Shown here in pieces: positions 1-5,379 of a DNA stretch of 6,340 nt. This DNA comes from Phycisphaeraceae bacterium (GTDB lineage: Bacteria > Planctomycetota > Phycisphaerae > Phycisphaerales > Phycisphaeraceae). Each line of letters begins with the position of its first letter. Positions within the stretch are counted from its first letter, which is position 1. A program made the translations under genes and the position numbers. The notes beneath the pieces were generated by a model. The model had not been told where the DNA came from. It was given only the letters and a program-made list of their open reading frames with translations, and searched no databases. Location: contig JAESSU010000374.1 of assembly GCA_016763955.1 (NCBI GenBank), positions 1 through 6,340 of the forward strand, written 5' to 3'.

Positions 1-539
1 GCCGGCTGATTTATTGGTTTGCAGTGTGTACAGGGTTGCGCCAAAACGAGATTAGACAATTGCGGGTGAAGGATGTGTTTTTGGATACCACCCCCCCGCG
101 AGTACGTGTGAGGGCGGGGACAGCGAAGAATGGTAAGGAAGCCTACGTTCCATTTACTCAAGACCTAGCGGACCAACTGGTGGATTACTGGAAGGATGCG
201 GAACTATCTGACAAAGCGTTCCCAGTCACAGCGAACCGGGCACGTTGTGTTGCAATATTTAAAAGAGATTTAACAGGTGCAGGGATTGAATGTAATGATA
301 TTGATGCGGGTGAAAAATTGGATTTTCATTGTCTAAGATGCACCGCGATCACGTGGTGGTTTACTGAGTATGATCTGACTGTTAAAGAGGTGAGCGAGTT
401 GGCACGGGCCACGCCTAGTATCGTCGAGCGGTACTCACGGCGGTTTAGACTCAACAGTCACGCATGGCTTGCGAAGGCACCTGATGTGCAACACATTGAT
501 GATAGATGTGATGTACCTAAAAAATCAAGAATTGCTTAG
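1..539 (+). CDS. int: Tyrosine recombinase (phage integrase), C-terminal part, truncated at left edge
   Basis: Site-specific recombinase that would join phage attP to the host attB through a covalent 3'-phosphotyrosine intermediate. The frame is open through the left edge (from base 3), so the GTG at 24 is internal and the arm-binding and core-binding domains lie outside. Counting that GTG codon as residue 1, the visible catalytic-domain signatures are Arg6 in TGLRQNEI, the beta-hairpin lysine around Lys35 in TAKNGKE, HCLR at 102-105 (His102, Arg105), and the nucleophile Tyr137 in ERYSRR. The usual second histidine or tryptophan, normally in a GHS- or RHS-like motif, is replaced: the sequence is ELARAT, with Ala129 at that place. 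The residue after Arg105 is Cys, where His is common. Stop is TAG at 537-539; an attP arm repeat begins two bases later. The family call is secure. Whether the enzyme is active is less certain because of the replaced residue. Confidence 0.93.
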   Translation, partial: RLIYWFAVCTGLRQNEIRQLRVKDVFLDTTPPRVRVRAGTAKNGKEAYVPFTQDLADQLVDYWKDAELSDKAFPVTANRARCVAIFKRDLTGAGIECNDIDAGEKLDFHCLRCTAITWWFTEYDLTVKEVSELARATPSIVERYSRRFRLNSHAWLAKAPDVQHIDDRCDVPKKSRIA

Positions 540-540
540 T

Positions 541-561
541 CGCACCAATACACGCACCAGT
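541..561 (+). repeat. Direct repeat, left copy (candidate integrase arm-type site)
   Basis: A 21-bp sequence matching 807-827 at 20 of 21 positions (C551 against G817). Each copy holds two CGCACCA heptamers starting 12 bp apart, here at 541 and 553. It begins two bases after the integrase stop codon and lies about 45 bp upstream of the tRNA-derived core. Paired heptamers in the same orientation on both sides of a core are typical of arm-type sites bound by the integrase N-terminal domain. Binding is inferred. Confidence 0.75.
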
Positions 562-576
562 ACCTAAAAAAAATGG

Positions 577-594
577 ATATTTTCCGGGAAATAT
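577..594. repeat. Short inverted repeat between int and the att core
   Basis: ATATTTTCC followed directly by GGGAAATAT forms an 18-bp near-palindrome (one T-G wobble), preceded by a run of eight A at 566-573. It has no following T-run, so it is a poor terminator. It could be a protein-binding site within attP (accessory factor or excisionase) or a weak hairpin at the end of the integrase mRNA. Confidence 0.4.
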
Positions 595-605
595 TAACTA
601 TTTAA

Positions 606-666
606 GCAGCATTGGAAATGCTGTGTACGATTTATCGTACCGAGGGTTCGAATCCCTCTCTCTCCG
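606..666 (+). other. 3' half of a tRNA-Ser(GGA) gene: att core
   Basis: The sequence folds as a class II tRNA from the anticodon arm onward. Anticodon stem CAGCA (607-611) pairs with TGCTG (619-623) around loop TTGGAAA, with anticodon GGA at 614-616. The long variable arm is GTACGA/TCGTAC (625-630/635-640). The T arm is GAGGG/CCCTC (642-646/654-658) with loop TTCGAAT. The 3' acceptor strand TCTCTCC is at 659-665 and the discriminator G at 666. Nothing upstream of 606 resembles a D arm or a matching 5' acceptor strand (expected GGAGAGA), so this is not a complete tRNA gene. The next bases are CTTA, not CCA. Carrying only the 3' half is the signature of a phage that integrates in a tRNA gene and restores its end; the crossover probably lies in or near the anticodon loop. 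Confidence 0.9.
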
Positions 667-670
667 CTTA

Positions 671-699
671 AAGGCAGCACGTAAAGTGCTGTCTTTTTT
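671..699 (+). terminator. Rho-independent terminator directly after the tRNA 3' half
   Basis: GGCAGCAC (673-680) pairs with GTGCTGTC (686-693) with one G-T wobble, around a five-base loop, followed by six T (694-699). AA before the stem can pair with the first T residues. It begins about five bases after the tRNA discriminator base. In the unintegrated phage it would stop rightward read-through from int. After integration it would end transcription of the rebuilt host tRNA-Ser. Confidence 0.88.
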
Positions 700-723
700 A
701 TGCTTACAATTAATCGTAAGCAT
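700..723. repeat. Perfect 8-bp inverted repeat downstream of terminator
   Basis: ATGCTTAC (700-707) and GTAAGCAT (716-723) are exact reverse complements around AATTAATC. The element starts where the terminator T-run ends. It has no T-run of its own in the + direction, so a binding site for a dimeric protein or an attP accessory site is as likely as an RNA hairpin. Function unknown. Confidence 0.5.
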
Positions 724-806
724 AGTTAATAGATAAAATACGGCATAATTCAAAATGGATATACCCGTACAAAAACCGCTTAGGTTGCGCCGTGTTGTTG
801 TTGTTG

Positions 807-827
807 CGCACCAATAGACGCACCAGT
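807..827 (+). repeat. Direct repeat, right copy (candidate integrase arm-type site)
   Basis: Partner of the repeat at 541-561, same orientation, with CGCACCA heptamers starting at 807 and 819. It lies about 140 bp beyond the tRNA-derived core and is preceded by a short TTG run (795-806). The retention of this 21-bp sequence only in the two flanks of the core supports a role in integrase binding. Confidence 0.75.
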
Positions 828-842
828 GGCATAAATTATCTA

Positions 843-871
843 TTGCATGTTTGATTATTGAGGTGTAATAT
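843..871 (+). promoter_or_regulatory. Candidate sigma70-type promoter for the 920-1902 gene pair
   Basis: TTGCAT at 843-848 and TAATAT at 866-871 are separated by 17 bp, about 50 bp upstream of the first late-side gene. Each hexamer is only a partial match to TTGACA and TATAAT, and the region is AT-rich, so chance is possible. The terminator at 671-699 isolates this region from integrase transcription, so some promoter between about 724 and 905 is expected unless transcription comes from elsewhere. Confidence 0.3.
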
Positions 872-919
872 TCAAGTGTGCTGACCATCAAGGCTCTGAT
901 CTATTAAGGAGCCCTAGTT

Positions 920-1516
920 ATGCGCACCCGAATCCCTTTTATTATTTTGCTCGTCTTAGCAGCCATGTTCATTGGCTGCACTACTCCAAACAATCTGTCG
1001 ATCAGCAAAGACAATGCTGTCGTTGTAGCCACATCCACCCGGTCTGTCGCGAAGATGGATGGTTTGGGCAACCTTACCGCAGTCTATGAAGGTGTGTCAC
1101 CCACCCAAACCATGATCGATGATACTGGCGTTTGGATGAACACCCCGGGCCAAGGCGGCTGGCTCATCTTTGATCCGATTACAGGCAAGGTTAGTTTGTG
1201 GTCACCAAAGGACACAATTATCACTGGTTTGAAGATCACCCCAAATCCTGACGTTGGCAAATCATCGTTTGAAGCTGCAAGTATCCAGGCTAATATCAGT
1301 ACCGTTGCAAAGGTATATGCAGACCAGTTCATTGCAGGTGTTAATGCGACCCAAGACATGAGCAAAGCCGAAGCATCAGCAAGGTTGGCAGCGATGCAGG
1401 TGGTTGGTGAGATTGCCCCAGATATTGCTAGGGTGATCATTGACAAATTATATCCAGCGGCTGCGTTGACCGTGCCCGCTGCGTCTACTCCCGTCACCAC
1501 ATCCCCAACGGAATGA
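920..1516 (+). CDS. Putative phage-encoded lipoprotein, function unknown
   Basis: 198 residues. The N-terminus has a short basic stretch (MRTR), a hydrophobic segment (about residues 5-19) and Cys20 in FIGC followed by TTP, which resembles a lipoprotein signal peptide with cleavage before Cys20. Phe at -3 is not the preferred lipobox residue, so lipidation is likely rather than certain. No Asp follows the Cys, which in enterobacterial sorting would favour the outer membrane. The rest is Ala-, Thr- and Val-rich with no recognised motif: an apparent beta-rich part (about 30-110), then a helical Ala-rich stretch (about 115-180) and a Pro/Thr tail. AAGGAG at 906-911 sits 8 bases before the ATG and fixes the start. 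It lies just before a holin-like gene, so a lysis or host-envelope role (for example exclusion of other phages) is possible. It does not look like a typical short proline-rich spanin lipoprotein. Confidence 0.75.
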   Translation: MRTRIPFIILLVLAAMFIGCTTPNNLSISKDNAVVVATSTRSVAKMDGLGNLTAVYEGVSPTQTMIDDTGVWMNTPGQGGWLIFDPITGKVSLWSPKDTIITGLKITPNPDVGKSSFEAASIQANISTVAKVYADQFIAGVNATQDMSKAEASARLAAMQVVGEIAPDIARVIIDKLYPAAALTVPAASTPVTTSPTE

Positions 1517-1524
1517 GGTGAATT

Positions 1525-1902
1525 ATGTCAGACAAACTCATCAAGATCATTCAAACTAGATTTGCCGCTGCAGTAGCCAAGGTGTTAACCGCCTTGGCTG
1601 CTGGTTGGTTTGGTGTTGAGTCAATGCAGGCTCAAGCAACAGCCGAACAAGTGGGGCAGACGGTTGGTGCGTTTTCTGTGTTACTGCTATCAGCAGGCTT
1701 CGACATGCTGATAAATCATCTGCAGACCAAGCGGGCAGAGCAAGCAGAGCAAGTGACTGTGGAGATTGTGACTGGTATAGAGGGCGGCAAGACGGCGTAC
1801 TGTGATACTGTTGTCAACCTATCTGAGCCTGCTGTTAAAGAGTCTATGAGCCAAAAAACCCGCGATAAAATCAATGAAATCAAGGTAAAAAAAAGGCTTT
1901 AA
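1525..1902 (+). CDS. Holin-like small membrane protein
   Basis: 125 residues with two hydrophobic segments, about residues 13-31 (Ala-rich) and 46-66 (GAFSVLLLSAGF), separated by a short polar loop with QAQATAEQ. A long charged C-terminal tail (about 67-125) ends in several lysines. Small size, two membrane spans and a charged tail fit a class II-type phage holin, which makes the inner-membrane lesions that release or activate an endolysin. GAGGTGA at 1515-1521 overlaps the upstream stop codon (TGA at 1514-1516) and lies 6 bases before ATG, so the two genes are co-transcribed and closely coupled. No endolysin is visible in the window, and the tail is longer than in many holins. A minor virion or other membrane protein cannot be excluded. 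Confidence 0.55.
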   Translation: MSDKLIKIIQTRFAAAVAKVLTALAAGWFGVESMQAQATAEQVGQTVGAFSVLLLSAGFDMLINHLQTKRAEQAEQVTVEIVTGIEGGKTAYCDTVVNLSEPAVKESMSQKTRDKINEIKVKKRL

Positions 1903-1960
1903 AATAAGGACTTATGGTTGTTTTGAGCCGTTAAATTGAGTGGTAAAACAAGGACTTATG
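1901..1960 (+). repeat. Pair of 16-bp direct repeats (AAAAYAAGGACTTATG)
   Basis: AAAATAAGGACTTATG at 1901-1916 and AAAACAAGGACTTATG at 1945-1960 differ at one base and start 44 bp apart, just past the holin-like gene. Each contains AAGGA followed by ATG after only three bases. The first ATG opens a six-codon frame, the second a 30-codon frame (1958-2050). They could be operator-like sites or a local duplication. The spacing is shorter than normal for ribosome binding. Confidence 0.6.
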
Positions 1961-2050
1961 AGATTTCTCGGGTCCTCTGCCGTGAATTTGCTGCCCGCGG
2001 TTGTTTCCTCGACGCAAGTTCGCGCACACAGCATGTTAAATATTGAGTAA
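1958..2050 (+). other. GC-richer block with a 30-codon frame, coding status unknown
   Basis: This is the core of the 183-base gap between the holin-like gene and terminase. A frame of 30 codons opens at the ATG of the second 16-bp repeat and stops at TAA 2048-2050. The translation (begins MRFLGSS, ends MLNIE) shows no domain, membrane segment or signal that I recognise. By hand count bases 1961-2030 are about 57% G+C, while the flanks are clearly AT-rich. It may be a leader, an untranslated control region for the packaging operon, or a small inserted repeat. I see no convincing promoter or terminator here. Confidence 0.25.
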
Positions 2051-2085
2051 GTAATAATCAGAAATGAGATTACACAATAACAGAT

Positions 2086-2802
2086 GTGGCTAAAAAAAGA
2101 CAAACTAAATCTACTGCAAGCAAAAAACGAACAACCGCTCGACCGGCATCATTGTCCGATGCGATCGAGCTTAAGCTTGTTGCTAGAGCAATGGCTAAGG
2201 TCAAAACCGGGAAGATCCCAACAGGCCAAGAGCGTTCAGCCCTTAAGCGTCATGAATCAAAAATTGAAGAGGAACGCCGTTGGCAACATTACGCGACGAT
2301 CCCCCAAAAGCATTGGCGTGAGATGTCTGGCCGCCAAGCCAAAGTGTTGCAGGAACAAGCTGAGAGATATGGAATTCCGTTCGGCAGTGCAGTGGTGTGT
2401 CTCCCCGATGTCGTTAAAGCACTTCATGATTTCTTCTCAACAAATGCCAAAAGACTTGCCAGACCAGACATACCAGAGGGGATTGATCCCAATGATCCTG
2501 ATGCCATGGTTTGGGCTGGTGATGCTGACCCGGGCAGTTGGTTGGATAGGGTGCGACGGGCTACTGCTTTGCAAAAAGAACTTGAGTACGAAAAATCAAA
2601 AAAACAAGTCGTTCCACGCGAGGATATACATGAAGCGTTTACGCGCATTGCTGGGCTTATTGAATCTGCTGGTGAAAAACTTCGGCGCCGGTATGGAAAT
2701 GATGCAGTTGATGCAATCAGTGAAGTTCTTGATGGGCTCGAAATTGAAATTGGAGGTTTGAGCAATGGTGATGCGGACGGCAAAATCAATTCAGGCCTAT
2801 AA
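2086..2802 (+). CDS. terS: Terminase small subunit, DNA-recognition subunit of the packaging motor
   Basis: 238 residues. The N-terminus is lysine-rich and polar (1-22). Residues about 72-120 hold a Nu1-like DNA-binding region, with KHWREMSGRQ, ERYGIP and LPDVVKALHDFF. A helical, charged part (about 150-220, starting SWLDRVRRATALQKELEYEK and including VPREDIHEAF) resembles the assembly segment of lambda-type small subunits. Its role would be to recognise the packaging site and load the large subunit. The GTG at 2086 is the only start codon downstream of an in-frame TGA at 2065 that keeps the N-terminus; no good Shine-Dalgarno is visible. An ATG two bases earlier opens a 225-codon frame in another phase, which I treat as a shadow. 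The end overlaps the large-subunit gene by 38 bp. The assignment rests on position plus partial sequence resemblance. Confidence 0.8.
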   Translation: MAKKRQTKSTASKKRTTARPASLSDAIELKLVARAMAKVKTGKIPTGQERSALKRHESKIEEERRWQHYATIPQKHWREMSGRQAKVLQEQAERYGIPFGSAVVCLPDVVKALHDFFSTNAKRLARPDIPEGIDPNDPDAMVWAGDADPGSWLDRVRRATALQKELEYEKSKKQVVPREDIHEAFTRIAGLIESAGEKLRRRYGNDAVDAISEVLDGLEIEIGGLSNGDADGKINSGL

Positions 2803-4918
2803 CTTCTCTCAACCAATGCGTGAGGAATTGTTGTGGCTCTGTAGGAACGCCCGTCCTCGGCGTTTACGCTCAATACTTGAATTCGCTGAGAAAGAAATCA
2901 TTATCCCTGATGGTGAATTTGAGGGATTCAAATTCAAAGCTGACCGACAGCCGTTTGCAAAATTATGGTTCGAGACGATAGACAATCCGCCTGCGGGAAT
3001 CAACCGCTTTTTTGCTACGGGGCCTACACAGACAGGTAAGACGCTTGATTGCTTTGTCATCCCGATCATGTACCACTTGTTTGAGGTCCAAGAAACAGTG
3101 GTGTGTGGGTTGCCTGACATGAATATGGTCGCTGATAAATGGAATGTTGACCTGCTTCCAATTATTCAACGTTCCAAATATAGGAATTTACTTCCCGATA
3201 CTGGCCGGGGTGCTCGTGGCGGCAAGGCACAAATCAGAGCGATACACTTTAAAAACGGTACTGTTCTGCGGTTTATGGGCGGGCGTGGCTCTGATAAGTC
3301 CCGTGCTGCGTTTACGGCTCGCGTGATTGTTTTAACAGAGGTTGATGATTTTGCAAGAATTGCTGGTGGATCAGAAGAAGCGGATCCAGCGGCGCAAATT
3401 GAAGTACGAGCTCTGTCGTATGGAACACGCAAGGTGGTTTATGGTGAGTGCACTTTATCATCCGTGATGGGTAGAACACACCAAGAAGTTACTCGGGGTT
3501 ACGTCGAACCTGATACAGATATCGAGGTTCCGTACCATATGAAAACAACCAGTAGAATCATACTGCAATGTCCACATTGCAAGGAATGGTCAACGCCCGA
3601 ACGTGAAAATCTGGTCGGATATAAAGAAGCGAAATCACTGTCAGAGGCAAAACGTATTACCAGTGTGCAATGTCCAAAGTGTGCTAAACCCTGGACAGAA
3701 AAACAGCGTCACGAAGCTAACCATAATTGTCGATTGTTGTACCGCGGTCAATCAATTAAAAAATCTGGGAAAATCACCGGCGATTTACCAGACACTGACA
3801 CGCTCGGGTTTCGATGGAACGCTGTGAATAATCTATTTCCAGACTCGATAAATCAAGTCATAACATACGAATTCAATGCGCTTTTTAGTGAAAACGAAGA
3901 GGCTGAAAAGCGAAAACTTCACCAGTTTGTGTGGGCTATCCCAACCAAGCCTGACATGATGGATACTGTGACGCTTAAACGCGATCGTATTATTAAACGC
4001 CAGCGTGATTACCCGCGGGGCGTGGTCCCCGAAGATACCTATTGTTTAACGTTCACCATTGACTTGCGCAACACAGAGGCCCATTGTTTAGCTGTGGCGT
4101 GGACTAAGGATGCAGCATGTCATGTGGTGCATTACGAGATAGTACATGTGCCGTCCCGTGATATGGGTGTGGAGATGGCGTTTGATCACACACTTAACGA
4201 GATTGCAGACAACATTGTTGAGCCCGGGTTCCCGATTGGTGATGCCGACAGTAAGGAACGCTATGTTCCAGAGCAAGTGTGGATTGATGCCGGTTACCAA
4301 GGTAAATCTCAAGGGAATTATCCGGTCTATGATTTTATCCAATCACGCACAATTGATGGAACGGGTAACGACGATCGATACCGGCCAGTGATCGGGCGTG
4401 GTGAAGGGCAGCAGTACGCTGTTCGATATGGCATGCCCAAAAGCACGGGTGCTATTGTGAAATTTATTGGGCAAGAATATCACATCTCATTATTGGATCA
4501 CTATGCAGTTCACTTAGTGGAAACCAACGCTGACTATTGGAAGGTGTGGGCACAGCAACGCATGGCTGTACCGATGATTAGTGATTTGATTTATCGTCAC
4601 GATCCCTCGGTGCCCGGTGCTTTTACGATGTATCGTGACATGCCTATTAATCACGCCCATTTCGTCAATCAATTATTAGCCGAACGGCAACGCACTGAAT
4701 ACGTTCCGGGCAAAGGGGAGGTGACGGTTATGGAACGAATCCATCAACTGAATCACTTTCTTGATACTTTTCATATGGCGTGTTGTTGCGCTAATTTTCT
4801 TGATGTTAGGCTCCAAACCCAACAAGCACCCATTGAAGAAGAACAAACCGTTATTGAAACAAACCGCACCACCGCGGATGGCAGACCCTATTTTATTCAC
4901 CAAAGGCAGAACCAATGA
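2765..4918 (+). CDS. terL: Terminase large subunit, GpA family (packaging ATPase and nuclease)
   Basis: 717 residues, the usual size for lambda gpA-type terminases. The N-terminal ATPase half has Walker A GPTQTGKT at 86-93 and a Walker B-like strand VIVLTEVDDF at 187-196. Glu192 is in the catalytic place, with Thr191 where Asp is common. A zinc-ribbon-like insertion has CPHC (269-272) and CPKC (303-306). The C-terminal RNase H-fold nuclease half shows Asp433 (TIDLRN), Asp508 (VWIDAGYQG) and Asp667 (NHFLDTFHMA) as likely metal-binding acids. The protein would translocate DNA into the prohead and cut concatemers. GGAGG at 2752-2756 lies 8 bases before ATG 2765, favouring this over ATG 2771. It overlaps the small subunit by 38 bp and the next gene by 4 bp (ATGA), indicating translational coupling. 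Confidence 0.97.
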   Translation: MVMRTAKSIQAYNFSQPMREELLWLCRNARPRRLRSILEFAEKEIIIPDGEFEGFKFKADRQPFAKLWFETIDNPPAGINRFFATGPTQTGKTLDCFVIPIMYHLFEVQETVVCGLPDMNMVADKWNVDLLPIIQRSKYRNLLPDTGRGARGGKAQIRAIHFKNGTVLRFMGGRGSDKSRAAFTARVIVLTEVDDFARIAGGSEEADPAAQIEVRALSYGTRKVVYGECTLSSVMGRTHQEVTRGYVEPDTDIEVPYHMKTTSRIILQCPHCKEWSTPERENLVGYKEAKSLSEAKRITSVQCPKCAKPWTEKQRHEANHNCRLLYRGQSIKKSGKITGDLPDTDTLGFRWNAVNNLFPDSINQVITYEFNALFSENEEAEKRKLHQFVWAIPTKPDMMDTVTLKRDRIIKRQRDYPRGVVPEDTYCLTFTIDLRNTEAHCLAVAWTKDAACHVVHYEIVHVPSRDMGVEMAFDHTLNEIADNIVEPGFPIGDADSKERYVPEQVWIDAGYQGKSQGNYPVYDFIQSRTIDGTGNDDRYRPVIGRGEGQQYAVRYGMPKSTGAIVKFIGQEYHISLLDHYAVHLVETNADYWKVWAQQRMAVPMISDLIYRHDPSVPGAFTMYRDMPINHAHFVNQLLAERQRTEYVPGKGEVTVMERIHQLNHFLDTFHMACCCANFLDVRLQTQQAPIEEEQTVIETNRTTADGRPYFIHQRQNQ

Positions 4919-5379
4919 GCAAGCAAACCAATCAAAAAAACAAGCAAGCTAATAATCGCACCCGTGCAAAGCAGCCGGTGATCACGCCACCAATAGAAGC
5001 GGAAGCACCTTTGGCGGTTGAAGTGGCAACACTTCCGGTTATTGAAGCAGAGCCCAAACAGGATGCTACTTCCGAAGCTACGGAAGCGATTGAAAAAGAG
5101 CCAATCCCGCTAAAACATCAAATGCTTACAGGTGTTTTAAAAGTACCCTTGCTGCCACACAACCCTAATCAATATGCCACTAATCGTATTGATTTATCAT
5201 TAAAGCACACCGAAGCCCTAGGTTTTCAAATGCTTTGTCTTGGACTTAAAGAAAGTGGTGCCCGGTTAAATAATGGCAACTATGTCAACACGCCACAAGA
5301 TGCGGTTCGTTGGTTAATGCAAAATATTTTTAGTGAAGGAAAATCAGCACAAGGTAAGGTAGCAGGTCATGTCGCGTAA
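4915..5379 (+). CDS. Small phage protein following terminase, function unknown
   Basis: 154 residues in two parts. Residues 1-about 65 are low-complexity and probably disordered: Lys/Asn/Gln-rich at first, then Glu/Ala/Pro-rich. Residues about 85-145 look folded, with a short strand (NRIDLSL), a helix (KHTEALGFQMLCLGLKES), a turn with ARLNNGNYV, and a final helix (TPQDAVRWLMQNIF). That beta-helix-helix order recalls ribbon-helix-helix DNA-binding proteins, but this is a shape argument only. Proteins with a similar GARLxNGxYVxxPxDAVRWL-like end often accompany GpA-type terminases in phages, as I recall. The start ATG overlaps the terminase stop (ATGA, 4 bp), so it is translated by coupling, and it overlaps the following gene by 11 bp. 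A packaging accessory or regulatory role is possible. Confidence 0.8.
   Translation: MSKQTNQKNKQANNRTRAKQPVITPPIEAEAPLAVEVATLPVIEAEPKQDATSEATEAIEKEPIPLKHQMLTGVLKVPLLPHNPNQYATNRIDLSLKHTEALGFQMLCLGLKESGARLNNGNYVNTPQDAVRWLMQNIFSEGKSAQGKVAGHVA

Larger units (their letters stand above)
541..827. other. Putative phage attachment site attP (core plus two arms)
   Basis: Composite region immediately after the integrase gene. It contains a left arm repeat (541-561), a hairpin-like inverted repeat (577-594), a tRNA-Ser 3'-half core (606-666), a terminator (671-699), another inverted repeat (700-723) and a right arm repeat (807-827). Tyrosine integrases of temperate phages often use tRNA 3' ends as the core and bind short direct repeats in flanking arms with their N-terminal domain; the arrangement here matches that plan. 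The composite reading is inference. The individual sequence elements are directly visible. Confidence 0.75.

Noticed and set aside
606..666. A phage-encoded functional tRNA-Ser
   Set aside because: There is no D arm or 5' acceptor strand upstream, so only the 3' half is present; an att core explains it better.
598..891. 97-codon minus-strand frame across the tRNA-Ser remnant
   Set aside because: Its end contains RERDSNPRYD, the familiar spurious translation of the reverse strand of a tRNA T arm and acceptor end; the rest crosses a terminator and attP repeats.
1084..1500. 138-codon minus-strand frame inside the putative lipoprotein gene
   Set aside because: Antisense shadow; the + strand gene has a good ribosome site and signal peptide, and no ribosome site was seen for the minus frame.
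1863..1905. Possible terminator after the holin-like gene
   Set aside because: The A-run there has no GC-rich hairpin before it and no T-run after it.
1912..2103. 63-codon minus-strand frame with a hydrophobic start in the holin-terminase gap
   Set aside because: No clear ribosome site, and it extends into the terminase small-subunit start; all surrounding genes are on the + strand.
2084..2761. 225-codon frame starting at an ATG two bases before the terminase small-subunit start
   Set aside because: It is a +1 shadow of the small-subunit gene; its translation lacks domain logic, while the 2086 frame gives a coherent charged helical protein with terminase-like motifs. Overprinting cannot be excluded but nothing supports it.
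5069..5086. CTTCCG/CGGAAG hairpin inside the 4915-5379 gene
   Set aside because: Only six base pairs, within a Glu/Ala-rich coding stretch and without a T-run; likely chance from codon repetition.
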